Notes: a model not told the origin generated them from the letters alone. Positions 31,323 through 41,465 are shown, counted from the first letter of the stretch. The stretch is 64,000 nucleotides of DNA from Athripsodes cinereus (GCA_947579605.1 OX388305.1:35973542-36037541), one strand, 5' to 3'. Numbers and translations: made by a program.

Positions 31323-32459
31323 AGGTACATACTAAATAATATTATATTGAAGCAGTTGCCGATACAACTTACAGAATTCATAACAATCAGAAAAAAATCT
31401 AAGCTTAAATGTAATAAATCGCTGAAACATGTTTCCAGTAATAACGGTAGCATAATATTGCGTTAATTTTTTTTACACAAAAATGCAATCAGTCATTGAT
31501 TTACTGAACATGATATAAAGTGAATTTGCTTGAGTACATATTTTATCAATTTACGAAAATAAATAAGACATTAAACAACAATGTACAAAGCATGTTTATT
31601 AATTTGTCGGGACATTTTTAACGGTTCTCGACGAACATTTCGGCAATTCCACGCGTTACCGTTCACGGTACAATAATAATGTATGCGTCCTCCTTCAATG
31701 GAGATAAATTTCGTCGTGAACTTGTGTTTGATATATTATATTATTGTATTAAATTATGTTATGTGGTGTTTGGTTAAGGCGGTGGTGTTGAGGTGTCGAT
31801 AAAGAGTAATTACTTAACACGTTTCTTAACCGTTTTGCCTGCGAAGACAATGGCCGGTTAAAAGAATAGCGATAAGCTTTTGCCATAAAGTACAAAATAC
31901 AGTTCACCGCTACCTGTAGCCATATCATATTGTCCAGTCACACATACCACCATTACTTGCACATGACTATGTAATAATATATTCGAAGGTCCGTATGGCT
32001 CTGTACTTTGGACATTATAATAATAAATCTACTTCTCCCCTTAAAGCAATGTGTTATGTGCCCGCAATAAAAAAATCGTCAATATTATTTTTCCAATTTT
32101 GTGTTGGATAGGTACATAAAAAAACACTAAGTTATTTTTACTACGGATTTTTCATACTTTGCTGGTAATAAATTGAGCTTTACCAAATATATTGTGCAAT
32201 GATAAATTATCCAAAAATATTTTCGTTCCATTGTGATGCAAAGACAGCATTCGAATTTATTTAAGAAAATGTTCATATTGTACGGATTTGTTGTCGAAAT
32301 AAATTAGATTGTTTCAGCATAATAAACAAATAAATGAATAGTGGGTTTTGACTAGTATTTTGATTGATAGGTGACGCGGGATGTTTGTCTATATTATGAT
32401 ATAATTTATATGATAATGATTATTAATATGTGTATTATTTTTAGTAATGTATGTAATGT
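31323..32459. other. Unassigned AT-rich sequence
   Basis: No feature recognised. GTCGGGACATTTTTAACGGT with TCTCGACGAACATTTCGG at about 31607-31655 is locally GC-richer but without a frame or partner. Confidence 0.3.
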
Positions 32460-32640
32460 GAGAAGGGAATCGAGGATCCTCGGCACCTCCTTGCAGATGA
32501 CAATGTCGTGGTATTCACAAGAATCAAAACTTTAGGCAAGCACTGATAAGAAGTGGAATCTGTTCATGCCTTGAATCACCTTAAAATTTCTGTGAATAGG
32601 GGGCTTACTTTGACTGGCAACATCAGGAAAGCTAACTAGG
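32460..32640 (+). mobile_element. Degenerate LINE reverse transcriptase core fragment
   Basis: One frame reads GIEDPRHLLADDNVVVFTRI and then K, matching the catalytic [FY]ADD box of non-LTR reverse transcriptases (family form HLLFADDIVVF). The aromatic residue of the box is gone here. Later HALNHLKISVN and LTLTGN follow with stops between. No open frame connects it to other LINE pieces. Confidence 0.6.
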
Positions 32641-32842
32641 AGGATTGCAATGGATAATAATATTATCGATTATATAGGTCACGGTGCATAATGCATGCGC
32701 CTTATTTGAGAAAGTAAAATACATATATATTTATTAGAATTGTGAATTTAGTACTAATGTTAGTAGGAACTTATAAATTTAGACACGGTATTATAAAAGG
32801 TATCTTACTCACCTTTTATAAGACCTATTAGGTACTACCTAC

Positions 32843-32925
32843 TATACCATCCCGGCTTTTCTCACAAAATAATGACGTAGCCAGTAGATTAATTGCTTGT
32901 GATAAACACGCAGGTTGTACTATAC
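32843..32925 (-). mobile_element. SINE-B 3' end scrap
   Basis: CTACTATACCATCCCGGCTT, TGACGTAGCCAGTAGATTAA and TGATAAACACGCAGGTTG are a decayed antisense SINE-B tail. Confidence 0.55.
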
Positions 32926-32954
32926 GCGATGATAATGAAAATAATATACTTAGA

Positions 32955-33037
32955 ATACCCCGTAGAGTCCTTGGTAAAGAATAAGGGTCTCACTGTTTTC
33001 TGCAAGTTTTCGAGTTTCCCTTAAAAAACAGCTATTC
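32955..33037 (+). mobile_element. SINE-B 5' head scrap
   Basis: CCCCGTAGAGTCCTTGGTAA, AGGGTCTCACTGTTTTCTGC and AAGTTTTCGAGTTTCCC match the SINE-B head on the plus strand. With the antisense tail at 32843 it forms a head-to-head arrangement of two half elements. It ends where the 33038 inverted repeat begins. Confidence 0.55.
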
Positions 33038-34691
33038 GTAAAATCTCACATATAAGACAATTAACATCAATTATTGAACAATAAAGCATGTTATCTTTAT
33101 AATTTGAAGTAAAGCCGTTAGATATGGGGTTGATGTAGTATTTTTACAAAATTCTTATAAGATTTTTGTTCATAAGATTTTAGTTTATGACAAGGAAACA
33201 GCAGCGGGGAAAAGACAAATGCAAATCTCGTGGAGGGAGAAATCTACTGTACAACCCATGTTCAAAATATAACGACGGTAGGTATACCTCACCTTTACAT
33301 GCAGAAATTGTTAAGAATTCAGTTCTTTTTGGATAATTAAAGATGTGATAAAAATTACTTGTGATCCTATTGAATATTCTCCATGACTAATGAGTACATG
33401 CTTCAAGGATATAGTGTCTGCTAAAATCCTTAAAAAAGCAGGCGTGAGAGAAGTGGTTTTTTTTTGATAATGATCATATTATAAATATCTAAAAAAATGA
33501 CAAGTTATTATAAAGAGTTGTTATTGCAGATCATTACATAGATTAGGTATTATTATTATTATTACGTTTTAGGAAAATATTTACAAGTTTATAATATTCG
33601 TAAGTATGTACCTATGATAGATCAGATGGATAAGATGATAAAAGTAAGTCCCACTGTCAGGGTACGTATAATATCTACAATATTCCCATGATAATAACAC
33701 GGTCCACTTGTAAAGATGTTCAATATTAAGAATACCTAGTAATGTGGTGTTCATACGAGGCGACATAAAGGCCTGACGATTTCGCTTGCATGAAAAACAA
33801 AATCCGTCACACACAAACGTGTTCACACAGTGTTCCACCGGCATAGATTCAATCTGTCAGATGCACTTTGATTTTGACGTTGTTTTCAAAATGACGGATG
33901 TCGTGATGGAGTTTTTATTATCAGTTTAAAATGTTATAGTAGAAGTTTTAACAAGGATATCAATTGTCACGAAACGGGAAACATTATAAAGTTTATAGGT
34001 TACAAAGTTTTTACCATAAATACGGATGCCGCGCACATCTACGCATGAGCGCATCGTTCTACCAACGAAAAAAGTTGAGAGGTGGTTTACTTGAGACGAT
34101 ATAGTTTTTTTCTTTTTTTTTTTAATTAACACAACAGCACATAATATATAATAAAAATCAAAATAACAAAAAAAAAAATGTACGGCCATTTTTACTTGTT
34201 TTAATCGTTTAAGACTGTCAATTTGCTCACACGGTTCAAATGGCTGACGATATTTTGGTTTCCTGACGATATTCGCCTCGTGAGAACAACGTTTAAGCAT
34301 TACAATAATCCACATAGTTAGCTATGGTCTGAGTTGTGTACTGTAACAACATATAGGTATAATAAAGATAGTTATTAGGTATGTACTATTATTATTGTTG
34401 TGAAGATTCCACGAGATGATAATCCATGAACCACGCATTGTAATATCAATACCTACCTACCTATATTCAAAAATACACCAATTGCGAGGATAACACTAAA
34501 GAGCCAATGAACATTTGGATATTTTAGACAATAGGTACCTAAATCTAATTAAATTACCTGAATAAAAATATAAAAAAATTAATGAATTTTGACACATTTG
34601 GAAAATTATTACGGTTTTACTTCAAATTATAAAGATAACATGCTTTATCGCTCAATTGTTGATGTTAATTGTTTTTAATGTGATATTTTAC
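33038..34691. mobile_element. 1.65-kb unit flanked by ~82-bp inverted repeats
   Basis: GTAAAATCTCACATATAAGA, CAATTAACATCAATTATTGA and TGTTATCTTTATAATTTGAA with GTAAAGCCGT (33038-33119) are mirrored at 34611-34691 (TTACTTCAAATTATAAAGAT and so on), at roughly 88% by eye. The interior holds a second inverted-repeat element and no recognisable transposase. Likely a decayed DNA transposon; no target duplication was found. Confidence 0.6.
33749..34295. repeat. Nested inverted-repeat element
   Basis: The left end GTTCATACGAGGCGACATAA and the mirror of the right end, GTTCTCACGAGGCGAATAT, share a ~17-base terminal repeat followed by GACGAT-type motifs (CCTGACGATTTCGC and its counterpart TATCGTCAGG). 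It lies inside the 33038-34691 unit. The superfamily is not identified. The 129-codon minus frame across it has no recognised domain. Confidence 0.45.
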
Positions 34692-34982
34692 TAAACTCTA
34701 TGTCATGCACTCCTAAAGGAAGTTCACATTATGTATGTGTATCATATACAATATACCCACCTAGATACTTATTCAAATAGGTTAACTATCGGTGAATAGA
34801 ATCAAGTGGAATGATTAATCTAGAGTGGTTCAAAATATGATTAAAAAAAAATTCACGTGACTGAAATTTATAGTTACATAATGAGTTCATCCAGACTTTT
34901 CTACTGTGTTCAGAAAAATTATTAAATATTTCAGTCATCTTGCACATGAAGGACAGCATCAATGCCTCTGTTAGGTACAATA
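34692..34982. other. Unassigned AT-rich sequence
   Basis: Nothing recognised between the inverted-repeat unit and the hammerhead-family fragment. Confidence 0.3.
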
Positions 34983-35090
34983 CTAGTAAGCGAAGTTCAC
35001 AGAGTCACTTAGAAGTTAACTACATACTGTGTTTTTTCTTTCAATTTATCTTGAAATGGACTTCCAACATCTCCGGACATCTTCGATCAA
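34983..35090 (+). mobile_element. Truncated hammerhead-family (Penelope-like) element
   Basis: It begins inside the ribozyme at AATACTAGTAAGCGAAGTT. It continues through AGAAGTTAACTACATACTGT, a T-rich stretch and TTATCTTGAAATGGACTTCC, then diverges after AACA compared with 45425-45455. The CTGATGA half is missing, so it cannot self-cleave. Confidence 0.65.
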
Positions 35091-35654
35091 TAATATCGAA
35101 ATTTGGATAGGTACTGTGAATATTGTAAATGAAGAGTTTTAAATAAAATATTCCAAAAGGAATAATATTGGAATATACATTTCATACAATCAAATAGGAA
35201 GGAAACTAGGATAGAATAATATATTTTTTCCACAATCCAAATTTATTCTCATTAGTTTTCGACTCCTGAACCTGAATCTAACACAGCACGGTCAGTACTA
35301 ATAATACAATAGAAATCTAACCGGAATATAAAGAATATCTCAGCAAACAACTTACCTAAGGTACATATGTACCAATAATACATACAATGATATTATTATC
35401 ATCCAATATCCAATATACTACATCATGGGAACAAGTGCGCCACGATGTTGTGCGCGTGATCTGTAACACAGAGTGTATCACAGCAAGTACATAATATGTG
35501 ATACAATGATACTTCTTGATAGTTCACGATCAGCTTGCGGCTGCTGAGACGTCAATAGATGCGGCGAATAATATGTATAACGAATTCACAACTCAATAAA
35601 TAATTGTTTATGTACATTTTGTTTTTGAGAGGTGTCTACTTTTTTTGAATAATT
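35091..35654. other. Unassigned sequence
   Basis: ATGATGTTGTGCGCGTGATC and AGTGTATCACAGCAAGTAC around 35440-35510 are locally GC-richer but unassigned. Confidence 0.3.
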
Positions 35655-35905
35655 GAAGGAGACCCTCCGTCCACCCGGATACCGCAGAAGTCTTGGGACT
35701 ACCATTTATCCGAAATTCTACACATAACAAATCTTGTAAATTTAACACATGAAACTACCATATATGTAAGGCTTAGAAAAGACAACGTCACCTCACTTGG
35801 TAGTGCCCCGGACGGGACTTGAACCCGCACTCCCATCTTATCGCGAGATGTGCTTTGTCCAATTAAGCTACCCGGAGACATGCCGAAGGTGCCATTGTGG
35901 GCAGC
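35655..35905 (-). mobile_element. SINE-K, tRNA-derived
   Basis: A tRNA-like head on the minus strand (35803-35878) leads into a body with CAAGTGAGGTGACGTTGTCT and GGTAGTTTCATGTGTTAAAT and an end near GGGTGGACGGAGGGTCTCC. A head with intact A and B boxes plus an unrelated body is the organisation of a polymerase III-transcribed SINE. It is the only copy in the window. Confidence 0.6.
35803..35878 (-). tRNA. tRNA-like SINE head (not a functional tRNA)
   Basis: Minus strand: GGTAGCTTAATTGGACAAAG with a GCTT/AAGC D stem, CATCT/AGATG anticodon stem around CGCGATA, and GCGGG-TTCAAGT-CCCGT T arm. The acceptor CTCCGG pairs with CCGGGG. Position 33 of the anticodon loop is G rather than the invariant U, and an extra base lies between the acceptor and the D arm. 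A working tRNA is therefore unlikely. The box B, GGTTCAAGTCC, is consensus. Confidence 0.55.
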
Positions 35906-36505
35906 CTGAAACGCTGGCCGGCCAAAACAATTTTTTTTGATAAACTAATATCTATCATGAATACCCAGTCACACACATCATCTTCTCCAAATTTGACATT
36001 GAAATACTATGAGGTGTTCAGGAAAGTTAGCAGCACACCGCATCGAATAATAAAGTGAAATATTATATTTCAGTTAATTCACACATAATATTATTAGGTA
36101 TACATATATATATCCATTTTATCATTAAGAATAAATGTTAACATTTTTAAATATAATTTTTTCAACTTTTGTATTCAATATTTACAAATTTCTAATCAAA
36201 AAATATATACACGTTATAAATATTAATAAAAACATGTGATATATAAAATTCTCGTGTCACGGTGTTTGTTATCATACTCCTCTGAAACGGCTGGACCGAT
36301 TTTGATGAAATTTTGTGTGTTTATCGGGTAGGTCTGAGAATCGGCCAACATCCATTTTTCATACCCCTTAAAGTTAAAGGGGGGTCTACCCCGAATTTTT
36401 TATCAAAATTTTTTGGACAATTTTTTTTTTATGGTGAGGCATTCAAAAATACATACTGCCCTAGATTTTTACCCTTCTACCATCGACCCCTATTTTTTGA
36501 GAGCG

Positions 36506-36517
36506 ATATTCATAATT
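36506..36517 (+). repeat. Left 12-bp target duplication of SINE-B
   Basis: ATATTCATAATT lies immediately before the SINE and again at 36773-36784 immediately after it. Confidence 0.85.
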
Positions 36518-36772
36518 TTTCCCGTGGAGCACCCGGTAAAGAATTGGTCTCCCACTCTTCTGCGTAAGTTTTCGAGTGTCCTGTAAAAGGCAGGTGTTCG
36601 AAAAAAATAAGACATTTTACATCTTGAATTCAGCGATGAGGCTTGCCACCCATCCTGAATGTCTTGATTTTATATTGGCACGAAGAGGACAGTTTGCATG
36701 TTTCTTACGTGCAGCTGATCTGCTGGCTACCCCACTTGTGGGATATGCCGTGATGGTATAGTATAGTATAGT
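36518..36772 (+). mobile_element. SINE-B reference copy, full length
   Basis: It is bounded by a perfect 12-bp duplication, which defines both ends. The head CCCGTGGAGCACCCGGTAAA with GAATTGGTCTCCCACTC resembles a tRNA D arm. GGCAGGTGTTCGAAAA resembles box B. The body ends CTACCCCACTTGTGGGATAT followed by GCCGTGATGGTATAG and a (TATAG)n tail. The open frames over it have no coding meaning. Length is about 250 bp. Confidence 0.88.
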
Positions 36773-36784
36773 ATATTCATAATT
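36773..36784 (+). repeat. Right 12-bp target duplication of SINE-B
   Basis: Second copy of ATATTCATAATT, restoring the Helitron sequence. Confidence 0.85.
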
Positions 36785-37109
36785 CAATCTATATAGTTTA
36801 CCTATGACAAAACAACGTTTGCCGGGTCAGCGAGTAATTATATTAAGTTAAGTTTATACCGAATATATTCCACGGACGAAAAAGTAAATTTACGTCTCAA
36901 TTTAAAATCTTACTCGAAATCTTTTACTTATTAGATTAACATCTACATGACAGTTTGCAAACTTATTAGTGTCTAGTTAGAAATAGGTAACTATAAAAAA
37001 TATGCAATGAGGTTGTAAATCAGTTAGGACATTTAAAACATTACATGCATAAATATTATATATTTTTATTATATCGAATTAGCCATGGGTGACATTACAG
37101 TTGCAACCT

Positions 37110-37185
37110 TATACTATACTATACCCTCACGCCGTGTCCCAAGAGGGGTAGGCAGAGAGAACGGAACGCCAAATATTGACGATCT
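37110..37185 (-). mobile_element. LINE-E 3' end scrap
   Basis: ATACTATACCCTCACGCCGT, GTCCCAAGAGGGGTAGGCAG and AGAGAACGGAACGCC match 19068-19125, the antisense of the LINE-E 3' untranslated region. Confidence 0.75.
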
Positions 37186-37296
37186 ACTATTTTTTAGCCT
37201 GAAGAGACGCATAATAATAATTTATAACATAAAATAAGAAATGTTTTATTGGTAAAAATATTTTATTTCATTATTCAAAATCATCACAGATCTATC

Positions 37297-37771
37297 TAGG
37301 GTTGCCACCTTTTTTCTTGCAGATAAAGTACCTACATTGGTTATTATACATAGGTTGGAAAAAAGTACCTATATAGTATCAAAATAAAGTACAATTTATT
37401 TTTCTTTATCTATTATTATGTTTAAAAATGTTAAAAACATATTTTTTATTGCTTTTTGCATTTTGTATCAAATTAGTATTTCTACTAAACAATTATTGCA
37501 CAGCACCTTTACAGTCTACCTTTATTTAAAATAAAGTAAATAAGTAGATAATTCACTTTTTATCAAATTCACAGACGCTTTGCACCAACCGATAAATTTC
37601 GTTTAACGAAAAAATACTTACGACTAAACTTTTCAAAATCCTAAAGAATTCAAACTATACGAAATAAAGTATTTTCGTGTACTTTATTATTATCATAAAG
37701 TATAGAGTACAATCACTTGAAATAACGTACAATAATTTATTTTAAAATACGGGTGTCGGGTGGCAGCCCTA
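37297..37771. mobile_element. hAT-type MITE with perfect 8-bp target duplication
   Basis: The left end is TAGGGTTGCCACC and the right end is the complement of TAGGGCTGCCACC. Both are flanked by GATCTATC (37289-37296 and 37772-37779). AAAGTACC and ATAAAGTA strings repeat inside. There is no transposase. Confidence 0.88.
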
Positions 37772-38375
37772 GATCTATCACATAGAGAAATCACTGGCTT
37801 ACAATAGAATTGTTCGTGATCATAAATATAATATTCACACATAAATATATTTATTGGAGAAGATAATAAGCTTTTGGCTAGGCGTTGATAAATAATTTGT
37901 AGAATTTTCAGACACGGCATTAATAATCAGAAAAATTCTATACAAATTGAATGAGAAGATATTATGATGAATTAAATAAGGTCATACGCCAATTATTATT
38001 GTAGAGTATAGGTACCTATATTTTTTATTATCTAGTGATTAAAAAAAAAACCATTCTTTTTTATTCATTGATTGTAATATATTGTGATATTAAATTGAGC
38101 ATAAATCTCAAAAAAATAAATATAAAGTAAAATTGATGTCATAAAGTTTTGCGGAACTAATTTTTATAAACGTACGAAAGTGTTGAAATTTTCAACCTTT
38201 TTGTAATCTGCTATCTGGTCACTGGCGTCACACTCTACACGAGTATTTTTTATTTAAATTAATTAGAATACCAGATAAATGAATTATAATAATTATACAG
38301 GAGTATTATTATCGTGTGTTTTTCTGAATAGAATAATTTTGATTTTGGGATAATATTTATTAGGATAATATATAT
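37772..38375. other. Unassigned AT-rich sequence
   Basis: AATAATTTGTAGAATTTTCA at about 37890 recalls the 25321 inverted repeat (shared AATAATTTGTAGAATTTT) but nothing else matches. Confidence 0.3.
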
Positions 38376-38620
38376 CCCGTGGAGCACCCGGTAAAGAATT
38401 GGTCTCCCACTCTTCTGCGTAAGTTTTCGAGTGTCCTGTAAAAGGCAGGTGTTCGAAAAAATTAAGATATTGTACATCTTAAATTCAGCGATGAGGTTTG
38501 CCACCCATCCTGAATGTCTTGGTTTTATATTGGCACGAATAGGACAGTTTGCATGTTTCTTACATGCAGCTGATCTGCTGGCTACCCCACTTGTGGGATA
38601 TGCCGTGATTGTATAGTAGT
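38376..38620 (+). mobile_element. SINE-B, full length
   Basis: Starts CCCGTGGAGCACCCGGTAAA and ends GGGATATGCCGTGATTGTAT with a TAG tail. It is nearly identical to 36518-36772, implying recent spread of both. I could not find a clear target duplication. Confidence 0.85.
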
Positions 38621-38794
38621 AGTAAATTACTAAAAGTGATATCTTATTGCCTACGAACAGAAGAACTTTGTAAATGTAATGCATATTTCCCAAAATCGTT
38701 TTTTTATCATTGCAGATTTACAAATCCCATGTTTTATCTTTTTGTGGTTGGTATTATGTTGTGTAAATGTGTGTGTCATCCTTGGTGTGAGATT

Positions 38795-38975
38795 TTCCAC
38801 CAAGGGTTCATCAAGGAAGTATTTTAATTATCGAGTGGGTTTTGCAGAGGAAATCCCATAAGGACAACCTCGAGCCCACTTTTAGTTAAAAAAAAACTTT
38901 TGCTGTAGATTGATTGGATCATATGAGAACTGATGTTCTTGAAACATCCAGGAGTAAGTGGTGGGAACCCCTCCC
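38795..38975 (+). repeat. Unclassified repeat M, copy 3
   Basis: GTTTTGCAGAGGAAATCCCA, GGACAACCTCGAGCCC and TTGAAACATCCAGGAGTAAG with TGGTGGGAACCC align with the end of copy 1 (2280-2400). It joins LINE-E coding sequence directly at about 38976. Confidence 0.5.
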
Positions 38976-39175
38976 TTAATGTATGTGATTGGTAAAACGC
39001 TGCGTGATGGAGTCAAGAATGAGGATATTAGAAAAATGAGCGGATGTAAGAAGAGTGATGTGGACAGAATGTGCGTGAATAAGCTACGGTGGTATGGACA
39101 TGTAGAACGATTGAACGAGGTAAGAATGACAAAGTGGATATACTTTCTGAAAGAGGCCAATAATAAAGATTAATT
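38976..39175 (+). mobile_element. LINE-E carboxy-terminal fragment
   Basis: The frame reads VIGKTLRDGVKNEDIRKMSG, CKKSDVDRMCVNKLRWYGHV and ERLNEVRMTKWI, the same ending as 19190-19474 on the other strand. It is cut before the GRPR segment. Confidence 0.75.
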
Positions 39176-39245
39176 TATTTGTAAATAGATATTAGTAACT
39201 AAAGAAAATCAATTTTAAATATTTCAAATATACCTGAAGCTATAG

Positions 39246-39480
39246 ATGTCCTGGCTGCGAAACATAAGGGAGTGGACCGGCATCCAAAGTGTGGAGGAGC
39301 TGTTCCAAGCGGCGCAGGACAGCGTCAGGTTCACCGAGGTGATCGCCAACCGTTGGGGGGGACGGGGACGCACAAGAAGAAGATTAAACTAATAGGCAAG
39401 CAAAGACGAAGGATGTTTGAAAACATCAGAAGGAATCTGGGAGAACTAAATGCGCACAGGTTATCTTCATTTGCTTAAAT
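39246..39480 (+). mobile_element. LINE-D2 3' fragment with LINE-Q-like continuation
   Basis: TGTCCTGGCTGCGAAACATA, GGAGTGGACCGGCATCC and AAGTGTGGAGGAGCTGTTCC encode SWLRNIREWTGIQSVEELFQ, followed by AQDS...EVIAN and a frameshift at the G run near 39355. CACAAGAAGAAG marks the tail. The following GAACTAAATGCGCACAGG lacks a clear assignment. Confidence 0.7.
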
Positions 39481-40017
39481 ACTATAATACCTATGTACAT
39501 AAAATCAAAAGGCTTGGCTATCTATTGTTTTAGAGGTTACCTAGTTAAAAAATGCGTTAGAAGTTGGTATGTGACTTTATAACATAACGAGTTTCTTTTA
39601 ATTGCCGTAGCACTACTCAATACCTATTAATAAGTCAACAATAGAACTTTTGTAATATTATGTTTTTGTTTCAATAAAAAATAGTAGTCGATATCATTTC
39701 ACATATTATAAGACGTAACCCAAATACTTTGCATGCGAGTTTTTTATTGCATAATAATTATAAAGAGGTATAATAAATTAATTTGATTGTGTTCAATAAA
39801 AGTGCGTGGTGCGTACACACGTGCATAAGTGCGACGGATACCGTAACTCATGGTAGGTAATGATATTTTAATATTAGTTAATAATTATGTACATGAATTA
39901 CCTACTAGCTTTCAAACCAGTTCCTCTCATGGAAAATCATCTATCTACACATCTATTTCCCAACACCACATTTTTGTGGGGTAGGTAAGGAAAACGGAAC
40001 AACGGAATCTACTACTA
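39481..40017. other. AT-rich spacer with possible LINE-E scrap
   Basis: ACATTTTTGTGGGGTAGGTA and AGGAAAACGGAAC at about 39968-40003 may be a decayed LINE-E 3' end. Otherwise unassigned. Confidence 0.3.
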
Positions 40018-40132
40018 CTATTACTACACCATCACGGTTTATCTCACAAGTGGGGTAGCCAGCAGACCTCTTCTTTGTGCTAACAAAAAAAATATGTCAT
40101 TCAGGATGTGTGGCAAACCTCATCGCTGAACA
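40018..40132 (-). mobile_element. SINE-B 3' half
   Basis: CTACACCATCACGGTTTATC, ACAAGTGGGGTAGCCAGCAG and TCATTCAGGATGTGTGGCAA, antisense, ending at CATCGCTGAAC. Confidence 0.75.
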
Positions 40133-40151
40133 CCTATCCATACCTACAAGA

Positions 40152-40290
40152 TAAATTGAAAAAAAAAACATTGTTTTTTGTTAAATTCCAAGTGATTTTA
40201 TTAACTTCGCTTACTATAGTATCGGAGTTTCTCGACTCCATCATCAGGCGATTAGAAAAACGTGAAATAAGATACAGAGACAAGCAGTAG
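40152..40290 (+). mobile_element. Truncated hammerhead-family element
   Basis: AAATTGAAAAAAAAAACATT, TTATTAACTTCGCTTACTAT, GTATCGGAGTTTCTCGACTC and CATCATCAGGCGATTAG. The ribozyme core lies on the minus strand (CTGATGATGGAG). The second arm and the ATGGACTTCC end are missing. The helix III hairpin has an extra TA (TACTATAGTA). Confidence 0.65.
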
Positions 40291-40689
40291 ATCGGCAGTA
40301 CCTATATATAGGATTTCAACAAAATAATATCGGGAGAAACCCGTGTTGATAAGAAGGTAATTTTTTTTTTAAATTTTTATGACCTTCACCAATGATGGTG
40401 TTCCTGGTCAGTCTCAAGAAGGTAATTATAATTCATTATAACGATGGCATAGCGCACAGAAGTGGTAAGTACAGTTTTCATAGTTTTGAGATAATCAATG
40501 TTGAAAGTTTGAGATGTCATACAATCTAGTACTAACCACACATAGTTTTTGTTAAATATCTCGTGAATGACACAGAGTTACGCAATAATATTCCTAAGGA
40601 ACATACTTCAGATGATATAGATTCGCATGCGTATAATAACTCATTTTAGGTAAAAACTGCACTTACCACATCTGTGCGCTACACCATCG

Positions 40690-40925
40690 ATAATATAATG
40701 CGTGGAGAAAAGCACCACATTTTGCGGTTGATTATGACAGGCAAAATAGAAGCACGTCGGGGGGCTGGCAGAAAGCAAACATCGTGGCTGCGCAATATTG
40801 GAGGAGATTAGACTGGAATGAGAGGTGTTGAAGAGTTGTTCCAAACAGCGCAGGACCGAGATGCCTATGCCAGAGTGATCGCCAACGTTGGGGTTACCTG
40901 ACGGGGCACCTACAGAAGAAGAAGA
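40690..40925 (+). mobile_element. LINE-D2 carboxy-terminal fragment
   Basis: AATGCGTGGAGAAAAGCACC, TTGCGGTTGATTATGACAGG, GGCTGCGCAATATTGG, TGAGAGGTGTTGAAGAGTTG and CCGAGATGCCTATGCCAGAG encode the MRGEKHHILRLIMTGK...WLRNI...MRGVEELFQTAQDRDAY pattern. Stops are present (for example TAG after GGAGAT). It ends in AGAAGAAGAAG. Confidence 0.75.
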
Positions 40926-40965
40926 ATACCTTTCTAGCTACAGTATTTATACTATCTGTCTTACA

Positions 40966-41085
40966 CATGTCGCCTACTCTTGCTCAATATGCAGCGGTCC
41001 TTGAGATTTGATCCATGTAGTAGAGCCACGTGATTTTCGGCCATTTACGCTTTTTTCAGACGGATAAACTTTCTTCGTCGTACTT
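40966..41085 (-). mobile_element. LINE-E fragment
   Basis: CTACTCTTGCTCAATATGCA, GCGGTCCTTGAGATTTGATC and GAGCCACGTGATTTTCGGCC resemble 19185-19260 on the same strand. No 3' end hairpin is present. Confidence 0.6.
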
Positions 41086-41284
41086 TTATTTATTCTTTCA
41101 CTGTACCTGTTCAACATTACAATTTGTTTAAATGGAAAATTGTCACCAATAAAAAATATTCATGCACCCAAGTAATAGTAGATTTTAGTAATTTATTCTA
41201 TCCAGTATCTACCTACTAATTCTAGTTTTCCTTTTTTATTTTCCGTTGCAATATTTTATACGATTTAAACTTTCTTCTCTATCC

Positions 41285-41465
41285 ATCTATACCATCACGG
41301 CATATCCCACACGTAGGGTAGCATGTCAACTGTATGTAATAAACATGTAAGCTGGCCTCTACGTTCCAACAAAAATTAAGACATTCAGGATGGATGACAA
41401 ATCTCATCGCTGAATTAAAGATGTAAAATGCCTTTATTTTTCAAGCACTTGTCTTTATACAGGGA
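41285..41465 (-). mobile_element. SINE-B, partial
   Basis: CTATACCATCACGGCATATC, CCACACGTAGGGTAGC, ACATTCAGGATGGATGACAA and GCTGAATTAAAGATGTAAAA, antisense; ends at TTGTCTTTATACAGG before the head. Confidence 0.75.

Larger units (their letters stand above)
36237..36834 (+). mobile_element. Non-autonomous Helitron split by SINE-B
   Basis: It begins near GATATATAAAATTCTCGTGT and ends ACGTTTGCCGGGTCAGCGAG at 36834 (CTAG mutated to CGAG). CCTCTGAAACGGCTGGACCG and TTTTCATACCCCTTAAAGTT match 30980-31322 and 6682-6977. The SINE at 36518-36772 interrupts it, so the Helitron is the older insertion. Confidence 0.8.

Noticed and set aside
34085..34315. Minus-strand frame considered as a possible gene (RKPKYRQPFEPCEQ...)
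   Set aside because: It runs through poly-A-derived lysines and over an inverted-repeat element; no conserved domain.
36576..36761. 61-codon frame repeated at 2480, 36576 and 38431 as a conserved small gene
   Set aside because: The repetition is explained by SINE-B copies; the frame is in a non-coding polymerase III type element.
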